Positions 36,967-44,292 of a stretch of DNA of 61,899 bases are shown piece after piece. Below the pieces are notes generated by a model that saw only the letters and a list, made by a program, of their open reading frames with translations, was not told the origin of the DNA and made no database searches. Each line of letters begins with the position of its first letter. Within the stretch, counting starts at the first letter, position 1. Source of the DNA: CAYPHY01 sp964410625 (GTDB lineage Bacteria > Chloroflexota > Anaerolineae > Promineifilales > Promineifilaceae); assembly GCA_964410625.1 (NCBI GenBank), contig CAYPHY010000030.1, forward strand, positions 1 to 61,899. The letters run 5' to 3'. Position numbers and translations under genes: made by a program.

Positions 36967-38382
36967 ATGAAATTGAAAAGATATGTAGCAGTGATAGTGA
37001 TGTTGCTTCTGGTCCTTGGTGTATTGGCAGCAAATGCCCAGACCAATTTGCCAGGGACGGGTTGGACGTCCGGGCAGCAGATTCAAAATGTGGGCAACAG
37101 CGAGGCCAACATCGTCCTGACCGCCTATGGGCAGGACGGGACGGAATATGATTGCGGCAGCCATTTGGTTGCTGCCGGTGGCGCGGTGAACTTCCAATCG
37201 CACGTAGATTGTCCCTTCCCAGGGGCGTTTATCGGCTCGGCCGTTGTCAGCTCCGATCAGGCGATGGCGACGATTGTTAATGTCAACAATCGCGGCGTGG
37301 GAACGGCCGCCGGGCAGTATCGCGGCACGGACGATACCGAAGTCAGCCGGACGATCTCTTTCCCGCTGGTGAAGCACAACCATTTCGGCCGCACAACCGC
37401 GTTTTATATCCAAAACACGAGCAACCAACCGGCCAACATCAGTTACACATTTAAGATGCAGAACGGCCAGACAGTGACCCGCCAGGTCAATAACGTCCCG
37501 CCATTTGCGATGGCTATTGTTCTGCCGGCGGACGCCGGAATCCCCGCCGGAAATGGGCAGGTGGGTGGTTTGATGGTAGAAGGGACACGGCCGCTGGCCG
37601 GGGCAATGTTGGAGCATCAACATGGGGCGGCCGTCGGCCAAAATCTGCAAGCGTCGAAGGCGTTCACGCCCGCTGCCTATGACTCCACGGTCTATTGCCC
37701 GCTGTTCCGCAATGCCCACACCGGCAAAGGGCTGACCACCGGAGCGCAGGTGCAGAATGTGAGCAATGTGCGCCAGCGGGTGACGTTGACCTATACCCCC
37801 GTTGGTGGCGGCGCGTCGCAGAGTTTTTCACAAACGGTTGATCCCGGTGGATCGGCCACCTTCTACGCTCCCCAACTGGGTATCCCGGCCAACACCTATG
37901 GCTCGGTGATTATCGAGGGGGAGGCCGACATTGTCGCGCTGGTCAATGATGAAGGGCGCGAGGGAAGCGTGCAACGGACTACGACCTATACCTGCTTCCC
38001 GGCCAACAGCGCGACGAAACGGATCAATTTACCGCTGGCAAAAGAGTTCTTCTTTGGCGATACCAGCGGCATCCAGGTGCAAAATGTGGGTAATGGCCCG
38101 GCCGAAATCACCCTGACCTATTATCCCTGGGGGGGTGGCAATCCGGTGACGGTGCGCAACCCTTCGCGAACGGCCGCTGGTTCGGCCTTCACCGCCTGGG
38201 CAATTTCGCGTGTCCCCGGTACGGTAACGGTTGTCTCTGGTAATGTGGCTTCCTTGAATGGGAAGAACACCAGCGTGGTCATTGAGTCGAACCAACCGAT
38301 TCTGGCGATTGTCAATGAGAGCAGCGAGGGCAGCGGGGGCAGCGGCATTGACAGCAAGGCTTACGAAGGGATTAACCAGTAA
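36967..38382 (+). CDS. secreted protein with four repeated beta domains
   Basis: 471 residues with a cleavable signal peptide (VMLLLVLGVLAANAQT) and a good Shine-Dalgarno (GGAGG). The mature part has four diverged repeats of ~100 residues, each opening with a strand of the form QxQNVxN: QQIQNVGNSEANIVL, FYIQNTSNQPANISY, AQVQNVSNVRQRVTL, IQVQNVGNGPAEITL. Each ends with a phrase such as SAVVSSDQAMATIVN or SVIIEGEADIVALVN. Fibronectin- or Ig-like sandwiches are likely. No catalytic signature; possibly an adhesin or S-layer-associated protein. Confidence 0.7.
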   Translation: MKLKRYVAVIVMLLLVLGVLAANAQTNLPGTGWTSGQQIQNVGNSEANIVLTAYGQDGTEYDCGSHLVAAGGAVNFQSHVDCPFPGAFIGSAVVSSDQAMATIVNVNNRGVGTAAGQYRGTDDTEVSRTISFPLVKHNHFGRTTAFYIQNTSNQPANISYTFKMQNGQTVTRQVNNVPPFAMAIVLPADAGIPAGNGQVGGLMVEGTRPLAGAMLEHQHGAAVGQNLQASKAFTPAAYDSTVYCPLFRNAHTGKGLTTGAQVQNVSNVRQRVTLTYTPVGGGASQSFSQTVDPGGSATFYAPQLGIPANTYGSVIIEGEADIVALVNDEGREGSVQRTTTYTCFPANSATKRINLPLAKEFFFGDTSGIQVQNVGNGPAEITLTYYPWGGGNPVTVRNPSRTAAGSAFTAWAISRVPGTVTVVSGNVASLNGKNTSVVIESNQPILAIVNESSEGSGGSGIDSKAYEGINQ

Positions 38383-38409
38383 ACCAATAGACTAACGTGG
38401 AACCGTGTT

Positions 38410-38447
38410 GGGTTTGTGATTGCGGCCGTGACCACAATCACAAACCC
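38410..38447. terminator. 13-bp perfect hairpin, possible bidirectional terminator
   Basis: GGGTTTGTGATTG (38410-38422) pairs exactly with CAATCACAAACCC (38435-38447). It lies 28 bp past the stop of the secreted protein and before the convergent small gene. There is no strong U-tract on either strand, so it may stabilise 3' ends rather than terminate alone. Confidence 0.55.
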
Positions 38448-38544
38448 GAACCAAACCCACGGATGAAACTCCGTCTCGGCCGCCGGTCGTTGTTTTTAGG
38501 GCAACTAGAAAAACGACTGGCGGCTTTTTCATCCCTTAAGCCGG

Positions 38545-38781
38545 TCAGGAGATGTGACCGTTTGCGTGGGTGGCGTCCTTACCGTTCTGGCCGCGCTGGG
38601 GGGAGATGGCGTCGGCAAAGTTGTGGGGCAAGGGAACCGTTACGCCCATATGTTGGAATTGCTGCAGCAGTTCCATGCTAAATGAGCCTTTATAGTGGCC
38701 ATTGCCATTTACTCGAGCTTCAAGCGTTTGTAGTGCGTCGGGCGCTTCCACTACATTTAGATAGTCTGTTTTACTGCTCAT
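38545..38781 (-). CDS. small unknown protein divergent from the BTAD regulator
   Basis: 78 residues from the ATG at 38781. A strong Shine-Dalgarno (AAAGGAG) is 8 nt upstream of this ATG and too close to the ATG two codons earlier, which decides the start. No family recognised. It is polar, without Cys, and has a helical first third (NVVEAPDALQTLEARV), a middle FSMELLQQFQHMGVTVPLP and an Asn/Gly/His-rich C-terminus. Its size and leader-plus-polar-tail layout would fit a peptide precursor, but no maturation enzyme is adjacent. It shares a 134-bp divergent control region with the regulator gene. Confidence 0.6.
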   Translation of the reverse strand: MSSKTDYLNVVEAPDALQTLEARVNGNGHYKGSFSMELLQQFQHMGVTVPLPHNFADAISPQRGQNGKDATHANGHIS

Positions 38782-38834
38782 TGTCATGCTCCTTTCCTGA
38801 ATTAAGTTGCTAATCAGGTTGCTTGAAATCCGTT

Positions 38835-38847
38835 ATGATGACATCAT
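38835..38847. promoter_or_regulatory. palindromic operator candidate between divergent genes
   Basis: Perfect inverted repeat ATGATG-A-CATCAT in the divergent control region of the small gene (38781) and the BTAD regulator (38916). Suitable as a dimer binding site. Confidence 0.5.
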
Positions 38848-38865
38848 AGCCTTACACCATATACG

Positions 38866-38887
38866 CATCGTATCTTCATCGTATCTT
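38866..38887 (+). promoter_or_regulatory. 11-bp tandem direct repeat, possible BTAD/SARP site
   Basis: CATCGTATCTT occurs twice head to tail with an 11-bp period, ending 28 bp before the ATG of the regulator. SARP and OmpR-type activators typically bind direct repeats with a one-helical-turn period, so autoregulation is plausible. Inference from architecture. Confidence 0.45.
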
Positions 38888-38915
38888 TGTTCGACATCTG
38901 TATTCGACTTGATAG

Positions 38916-41900
38916 ATGATGAAATGGGGTATGGATGTGGATGTGCAACTAGATAGGCCATTAAAGTTGGCCGTTTTGGGCAAGCTACAGATCAACCGCG
39001 ACAGCCACGCCCTGGTGGAACAACTGCCGCTCAAGGGGCAGGCGTTGCTGGTTTACCTGATGTTGAACAGGCAGCCATATTCACGGGCAGCGCTGGCCGG
39101 TTTGCTGTGGGGGGAGATGCCGGATGAGGTGGCAAAGACCAATTTGCGCCTGACCATCAGCCGTTTGCGTAAGGTATTGGGCTTGGGCGACTACTTGCTG
39201 GCTTCGCGCCAGTCGGTGAGCTTCAATTTTGAACGGCCGCACAACCTGGACGCGGCCGAATTTGAAAAGGCGTCGCGCCCCGCTACCCTCTCCGCCACTT
39301 CCCTCCATCATTTGTTGTCGCTTTATCGCGGCGATTTCCTGGAAGATTTTTACCTGCCTGATGCCCCGGCATTTGAAAGCTGGGTGCTGGCCGAACGGGA
39401 ACGGCTGCGCCAGATCGCCCTCGGTGCCTATGCTCATCTCATTCAAGTGAGTCGCCAATCGGGCCAGTTGGGCGAAGGGATCGCGCTGGCGCGGCGTTTG
39501 CTGGTTCTGGAACCCTGGCACGAGGAAGCGCACCGGGCGTTGATGTGGTTGCTAGCGGCCGACGGCCAACGCAGCGCAGCCCTGGCCCAATACGAGACCT
39601 GTCGCCGCCTGCTGCATGAAGAGCTAGGTGTTGAACCCGCGGCCGAAACCATCGCACTCTACGAACAGATAAGGGATGACAAGGTGAGGGGGTGGCAAGG
39701 TGACAAGGTGACACCCCCTCACCTTGCGATGTACTCATCGCCCACCTCTTCACCTCTTCACCTTGTCACCACTTCATCGCCCCACAACCTGCCGCCCTCG
39801 TTGACGCCGTTCATTGGACGGGAGGCGGAACTCGGCCGGTTGGTGGCGAGGGTGCTTGACCCTGCCTACCGGTTGGTGACGCTGGTCGGTGAGGGGGGCG
39901 TGGGCAAGACGCGGCTGGCCTTGACGACGGCCGCGCGGCTGCTAGAGGATGCCCAGGCACAGGAACGCTTTCCAAACGGCGTCTGGTTTGTCCCGCTGGC
40001 TGGTTTGTCGGCGGAGACGGCCGATGCAAATACCCTTGAAAATGAAATCGCGGCCGCGATTGGTTCAGCCCTGGGCATCACCTTTGTCTCCGCGGCCGAA
40101 CCGAAAACACAGTTGCTCAGCTATTTGCGCCACAAACGTTGTCTGTTGCTGTTGGATAACTTTGAGGAGTTCACCGCCGCCGGTCAGTTGGTTTTGGATC
40201 TATTGGCGAACAGCGACGTGACCATCGTGGTGACTTCCCGCGAACCGCTATACTTCCAGGCGGAGTATCTGTTGCGGCTGGAAGGATTGGCCGTGCCGGA
40301 TGAAGATGAGGGGGAGACGGCCGTTGCCTACGACAGCGTGAAGCTTTTTCTCGAGCGGGCGGAGCGGGCAATGGGGCGGCCGTTGGCAACAGCAAGCCTG
40401 CCGCCAGTGGTGGCGATTTGTCGGCTGGTGGCGGGGCTGCCGCTGGCGATTGAGCTGGCGGCCAGTTGGACGCGCTACCTGGGAGTGGCGGAGATTTTGA
40501 CCACCTTGCAGAGCGATGACCAACTGTTGGCAACGCGTATGCCCGATATACCGGCGCGTCACCGTAGTTTGCGGGCGGTCTTTGAGAACTCCTGGCGTCT
40601 GCTGTCGGCCGATGAGCAGGCAGCGCTGGCACAGTTATCGGTCTTTCACGGCCGTTTCCGCCTGGAGGCAGCGACGACCGTGACCCAGGCGAAAGCCCCG
40701 CTGCTCTTAGCACTGGTGGACAAGTCGCTGGTGCAGCAGGCGGCCGATGGTTATTGGCGAATTCATGATCTGCTTTGCCGTTTGGCGGCCGAGAAGCGGG
40801 CGGAAATGGGTATTGACCTGCAGGCGTTGCAAGCACGCCACGCGGCCTACTATACCGAGTTTATCGCCCGGCACGCGCCATTGCTGATCGGCCGCCAGCC
40901 GCGCGAAGCACTGAGAAGCGTACAGGCGGAACGTGACAACCTGCTCGTGGCCTGGCGCTGGGCGGCCGCACGCCCCCATCTCGACTATCTACTCCAGGCA
41001 GCGGCCGGAATGGCAACTTTTTGGCACTATAGCGGCCTGTTTCGGGAGGGCGAACAGGCATTGGGGGAGGCGGTCCAGAGTGTGCAGGCGGCAGCCCCAG
41101 AGGAAGCGGTAGCTGGTCCGCAGCGGCAACGCTTGCTGGCCCGGTTGAGGTGTGAACGGGCGGCGATGCTCTATGAACTGTCGCGGTTTGAAGAAGCAGC
41201 CCAGGCGGCGGAGGAGGCGGCCGCGCATTCGGAGGTGGTTGAATCGGCCGAACTGCGGGCGCTCATTCATTTACGCTGGGGACATGCCCATTGGGGACAG
41301 GGACAGGTAGACCAGGCCCAGGGGCAATTTGAGCAGGCGCTGGCGCTTGTGCGGGCAAGTGACGAGCCTTACCCGTATCTCGAAGGGATGATATTACGCA
41401 ATCTGGCTATCGTTGCCTGGAAATATGGCGACCTGGCCCAGGCTCGGTCGCTGGCCCTGGACGCGCTGCAACGCCACCGCCAAGTGGGGGATATACGCAA
41501 TGAGAGCCGCACCAATTTGCTTTTAGGGATCATCGCCGATAATGAACGGCGCTATGATGAAGCGCGGGAGATATTTGAATCAGTTCTCAGCCTTGCCCGC
41601 GAAACGGGGGATAGACAGGTAGAATCGGGGGCTTATGCTGAACTGGGTCTAATTGCCAGCCACCAGGGGGAGATGGACCAGGCCATCGCATCCTTTGAGC
41701 AAAATTTGAGACTCGTTCGCGAGACCGGCTCGATCTGGAATGAGGGGGTCACGCTTGACAATTTAGGTGATGCCAAACTACGCTTAGGGGATTTTGCCGG
41801 GGCACAGGCGGCCTATGAGCAATCGCTCCGCTTAGCGCAACAGGCCAATATGCCGGTGCTGGAATGCAACATCCTCAGCTTTATGGGGTTGCTGGCTTGC

Positions 41901-42428
41901 TATACGGGGGAATGCCGACGGGGGATTGATTACTCTCGCCGCGCACTGGAGTTAGCACGGGAGATGAATCTACCGCGAGAGACGGGTTATGCCTCGCTCT
42001 TTCTTGGTTTCAATCTGGCGAACAGTGGGATAGCGGCCGAAGCGGAAGCGGCGTTTCGGGCGGCCGTTTCCGCCTGGGAGTCGCTGGGAATCCCAAGCCG
42101 GGCGATGGAGGCCAAAGCAGGGCTGGCAAAGCTCGCTTTGGAGGAAGATGAATTAGATACGGCGGCAACGAGGACCGAAGAAATCATTCACTTTCTACAA
42201 GACAACAACTTACAAGAGGCGATTGATCCAGTGCAAGTCTATCTTATTGCTTATCAAGTGCTGTCGGCAGTGGGTGATTCTCGCGCGACACAGATTCTGG
42301 AGGAGGGCGGCCGTTTGTTGGATGAACGCGCTGCCCGGATTCAAGAGCCTGCCATGCGCTACTCCTTTCTCCATAACATCCCCTCTCATCGTGAATTGCG
42401 ACGGGCTTTAGTGAGCGGCCGTTTGTAG
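38916..42428 (+). CDS. BTAD/NB-ARC/TPR transcriptional regulator (AfsR-like)
   Basis: 1,170 residues. The N-terminal winged helix (~18-100: LKGQALLVYLMLNRQPYSR, TNLRLTISRLRKVLG) and bacterial transcriptional activation domain (~105-250, typified by YRGDFLEDFYLPDAPAFESW) form a SARP-like DNA-binding half. An STAND ATPase follows, with FIGREAEL, P-loop GEGGVGKT (~326-333) and CLLLLDNFEEF (~409). The C-terminal ~500 residues are TPR-like helical repeats that sense a partner. Such proteins are ATP-switched activators. A repeat-encoded linker (~252-290) separates BTAD from ATPase. Targets are unknown; candidates are its own promoter, the divergent small gene, or the TGAGAC promoters further downstream. 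Confidence 0.92.
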   Translation: MMKWGMDVDVQLDRPLKLAVLGKLQINRDSHALVEQLPLKGQALLVYLMLNRQPYSRAALAGLLWGEMPDEVAKTNLRLTISRLRKVLGLGDYLLASRQSVSFNFERPHNLDAAEFEKASRPATLSATSLHHLLSLYRGDFLEDFYLPDAPAFESWVLAERERLRQIALGAYAHLIQVSRQSGQLGEGIALARRLLVLEPWHEEAHRALMWLLAADGQRSAALAQYETCRRLLHEELGVEPAAETIALYEQIRDDKVRGWQGDKVTPPHLAMYSSPTSSPLHLVTTSSPHNLPPSLTPFIGREAELGRLVARVLDPAYRLVTLVGEGGVGKTRLALTTAARLLEDAQAQERFPNGVWFVPLAGLSAETADANTLENEIAAAIGSALGITFVSAAEPKTQLLSYLRHKRCLLLLDNFEEFTAAGQLVLDLLANSDVTIVVTSREPLYFQAEYLLRLEGLAVPDEDEGETAVAYDSVKLFLERAERAMGRPLATASLPPVVAICRLVAGLPLAIELAASWTRYLGVAEILTTLQSDDQLLATRMPDIPARHRSLRAVFENSWRLLSADEQAALAQLSVFHGRFRLEAATTVTQAKAPLLLALVDKSLVQQAADGYWRIHDLLCRLAAEKRAEMGIDLQALQARHAAYYTEFIARHAPLLIGRQPREALRSVQAERDNLLVAWRWAAARPHLDYLLQAAAGMATFWHYSGLFREGEQALGEAVQSVQAAAPEEAVAGPQRQRLLARLRCERAAMLYELSRFEEAAQAAEEAAAHSEVVESAELRALIHLRWGHAHWGQGQVDQAQGQFEQALALVRASDEPYPYLEGMILRNLAIVAWKYGDLAQARSLALDALQRHRQVGDIRNESRTNLLLGIIADNERRYDEAREIFESVLSLARETGDRQVESGAYAELGLIASHQGEMDQAIASFEQNLRLVRETGSIWNEGVTLDNLGDAKLRLGDFAGAQAAYEQSLRLAQQANMPVLECNILSFMGLLACYTGECRRGIDYSRRALELAREMNLPRETGYASLFLGFNLANSGIAAEAEAAFRAAVSAWESLGIPSRAMEAKAGLAKLALEEDELDTAATRTEEIIHFLQDNNLQEAIDPVQVYLIAYQVLSAVGDSRATQILEEGGRLLDERAARIQEPAMRYSFLHNIPSHRELRRALVSGRL
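39672..39782. repeat. in-frame GACAAGGTGA cassette in the BTAD regulator
   Basis: GACAAGGTGA/GGCAAGGTGA units and the complement CACCTTGTCACC form a hairpin, translated as the BTAD-to-ATPase linker. The family is intergenic at 7358-7406. Confidence 0.85.
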
Positions 42429-42431
42429 GGG

Positions 42432-42623
42432 TTACTCCGTTGGGATTTCCTTTCCATGAGCGACCAAACTCTCTAAATACAATTCGATTGCCTCACGGGC
42501 CATAGCAATCGTTTCATCAATGTCTGCCCCATAGGTTATACATCCCGGTAAGGAGGGTACGATGACGGTATAACCTCCTTCTGGTTCCTGACGCAATAAA
42601 ATTCGATAACTTAACACATTCAT
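42432..42623 (-). CDS. HicB-family antitoxin-like protein, orphan
   Basis: 63 residues from the ATG at 42623. The typical partial RNase-H-like HicB fold is evident: YRILLRQEPEGGYTVIVPSLPGCITYGADIDETIAMAREAIELYLE. HicB neutralises the HicA mRNA interferase, but no HicA-like frame is visible upstream (42645-42893) or downstream, where only 3 bp separate it from the regulator stop codon. Either an orphan or a stand-alone HicB-like regulator. Confidence 0.8.
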   Translation of the reverse strand: MNVLSYRILLRQEPEGGYTVIVPSLPGCITYGADIDETIAMAREAIELYLESLVAHGKEIPTE

Positions 42624-42644
42624 TGTTTTGATCCAATCCCACAA

Positions 42645-42893
42645 CTTCGTAAAGATTTGAATTATTGTAATCTACTTATCTTGTCAATTGTCTGTTGTAT
42701 TCAACCCAAGACAAACGAAGATGTCGGTAAATTCAATTGTGGTATTTGAATGAGGGCGACTGTAACTATAGCTGGTTCGCTGAGTTGATAGCGAGATAGT
42801 ATAATGCAGTTTGATCAGTTTCGTAATAGTCCAAGCGCCATAAACGTAGTTCAACTAAGACCAAAAAACGATATTATCTCAGGTGTGGATTAA
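42645..42893. other. AT-rich intergenic region with a possible promoter
   Basis: No gene seen. A TATAAT at 42799-42804 on the plus strand could serve the AT-rich gene that follows, but no matching -35 is obvious. Composition is clearly lower in GC than flanking genes. Confidence 0.35.
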
Positions 42894-43601
42894 TTGAGGA
42901 AGCCAAGTGATGTAAATGGAAATGCAGATGTTATCGCCGTCGAAAAAAATGCAGTTTTGGAAATTCTACAGAAAAACGAATTGGGTTCTTATCTTGCACG
43001 ATTTGTATGGAGTACACAAACGCGCCAAAACGGAGAACTAGTACCAACGTTAAGTTGTCAGTCAGGGGGTCATAGCTTCTTTTTTGAATTCAACCATAAT
43101 TCACTTCTTGGATGGGGTATTCGGTGTTTCCCAGATCCGAAGGGTGGAATCAGGAATCTTCTAGTTCGGGACTGGAACAGTGTGAAATCGGAGATAAAGC
43201 GTTGGGCAGAAACGGTCAAACGTGAACTAAATACCCCCGATCTATGGGAACAGTTAATATTTCAACAGAATCTGACAGGCTTTGAGCAGATTGATGATAG
43301 TGATTTTGCACCTTTCACCGAAGATGAGCAAATAAAAGTACGAGAAGTATTGTTAATCGCAAGAAATAATATCATCGCTCAGTTTGCTTTGTCTGATGGC
43401 GATAGAGAATTCATAACAGACCGTTTCGATTATCTTGCTGAAGCTCTAGATAGATTAAACCGATATGACTGGAAGGGTTTGCTCATTGGCACGGCAGTTA
43501 GCATTTCAATTAATTTAGCCGTGGACACTAACACTGGCAGAGAGATCTGGAATATTATTCAGCAAGCTTTTTCTAGTGTCTTGCGATTACTTACCCCATG
43601 A
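42894..43601 (+). CDS. hypothetical protein, AT-rich and probably acquired
   Basis: 235 residues. TTG is the only usable start seen near the N-terminus. The first ~120 residues look like a compact alpha/beta domain (VLEILQKNELGSYLARFVW, HSFFFEFNHNSLLGWGIRCF, RDWNSVKSEIKRWAETVKREL). The remainder is helical and ends in a hydrophobic segment (LLIGTAVSISINLAV). No family recognised. Codon use and base composition are much more AT-rich than in neighbours and CGGCCG is absent, which suggests recent transfer. Confidence 0.65.
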   Translation: MRKPSDVNGNADVIAVEKNAVLEILQKNELGSYLARFVWSTQTRQNGELVPTLSCQSGGHSFFFEFNHNSLLGWGIRCFPDPKGGIRNLLVRDWNSVKSEIKRWAETVKRELNTPDLWEQLIFQQNLTGFEQIDDSDFAPFTEDEQIKVREVLLIARNNIIAQFALSDGDREFITDRFDYLAEALDRLNRYDWKGLLIGTAVSISINLAVDTNTGREIWNIIQQAFSSVLRLLTP

Positions 43602-43794
43602 TGAGAACACAGTTTAACTCTCCGAAAGATAAGGGGGCAAGTTAGGTCTTGGATCAAGTTCTGGAGCGAGGCCTAATTAGATATCTATATTCGCTTGATC
43701 ATGCTAATCTTAGTAAGGGGTTAGTACATCAACACCACATAACTGCGATCAATTGGTAATAGGAAGCGGGATAATGCTATGTAACGCTTGACAC
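43602..43794. other. intergenic spacer, no feature seen
   Basis: AT-rich, between convergent genes. No gene, long hairpin or repeat family member recognised. Confidence 0.5.
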
Positions 43795-44109
43795 TCAAGA
43801 GTGCAGTCTCTGGGCGCGAAGTTTTTGGATAAGTGTGGTGGGTTGAGTGCGCTGACCAATCTCGTCTACTTGGGCCAACCGCCGGGCAATATCGGCATCT
43901 AACTCATCCTGATGATCCCAATAATAGGCAAGCGCGGAGTGAATCTGGCCCAGCGAAAGATGAGGATGGTTTAGATGTAATTCTTCCGCGCTCCAACCAT
44001 AGGCCAGTTTGTCGAGGACGATTTCAATTACCTTCGTATTCGGACCGGCTATATGGGGGACGTCGTTTTGATCCAAAACGACATGTTCGTAGGCTGTCTT
44101 TAGTAACAT
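43795..44109 (-). CDS. DUF433 family protein (antitoxin-like), orphan
   Basis: 104 residues from the ATG at 44109. The DUF433 pattern is visible: YEHVVLDQNDVPHIAGPNTKVIEIV followed by YGWSAEELHLNHPHLSLGQIHSALAYYW, a winged-helix-like module, then a helical tail. DUF433 proteins are usually VapB-like antitoxins encoded before a PIN- or Mut7-C-type toxin. No such toxin gene follows (43602-43794 is empty), so it stands alone. Confidence 0.8.
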   Translation of the reverse strand: MLLKTAYEHVVLDQNDVPHIAGPNTKVIEIVLDKLAYGWSAEELHLNHPHLSLGQIHSALAYYWDHQDELDADIARRLAQVDEIGQRTQPTTLIQKLRAQRLHS

Positions 44110-44151
44110 GCTTTGATTGTAAAGGATTCGCTTGCCAGTGGTCAAGCAACC

Positions 44152-44174
44152 AGCGCGATTTAGCAAATCGCGCT
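44152..44174. repeat. AGCGCGATTT-agc-AAATCGCGCT hairpin
   Basis: Perfect 10-bp arms. Same family at 7273-7291 (9 bp) and 51072-51098 (13 bp), and a degenerate copy near 36670-36700. Immediately upstream of a TGAGAC promoter. Confidence 0.85.
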
Positions 44175-44177
44175 ACA

Positions 44178-44231
44178 TGAGACTTTTCCCCGCGCATCTG
44201 AGACGGGGAACGGCCGAATCGGGTTTACTAT
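44178..44231 (+). promoter_or_regulatory. TGAGAC direct-repeat promoter (copy 1)
   Basis: TGAGAC at 44178-44183 and 44199-44204 (21-bp period), then 21 bp to a -10-like TACTAT at 44226-44231. The second repeat overlaps the expected -35 position, as in class II activation. Serves the 977-residue protein gene. Confidence 0.7.
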
Positions 44232-44290
44232 CTCCTTATAACAGAGGCATGGCTTGCCTGCGGTAAGGTGTGCCTGAATAGGAGATAGTA
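44226..44290. promoter_or_regulatory. inverted repeat linking -10 box and Shine-Dalgarno
   Basis: TACTATCTCC (44226-44235, containing the -10) and GGAGATAGTA (44281-44290, containing the Shine-Dalgarno) are perfect 10-bp inverted repeats. The left arm would precede the transcription start, so this fits a paired operator better than an mRNA hairpin. Confidence 0.45.
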
Positions 44291-44292
44291 CC

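Noticed and set aside
36663..37151. 162-codon open frame upstream of the secreted repeat protein
   Set aside because: It starts in a repeat, runs 185 bp into the well-supported gene at 36967 in another frame, and has no ribosome site.
38545..38781. Definite RiPP cluster around the 78-residue protein
   Set aside because: No YcaO, radical SAM, lanthionine synthetase, peptidase or exporter gene is adjacent, so a precursor role is only a possibility.
42645..42893. A hicA toxin gene paired with hicB
   Set aside because: No frame with the HicA GSH-type motif was found on either strand in the flanking intergenic sequence.
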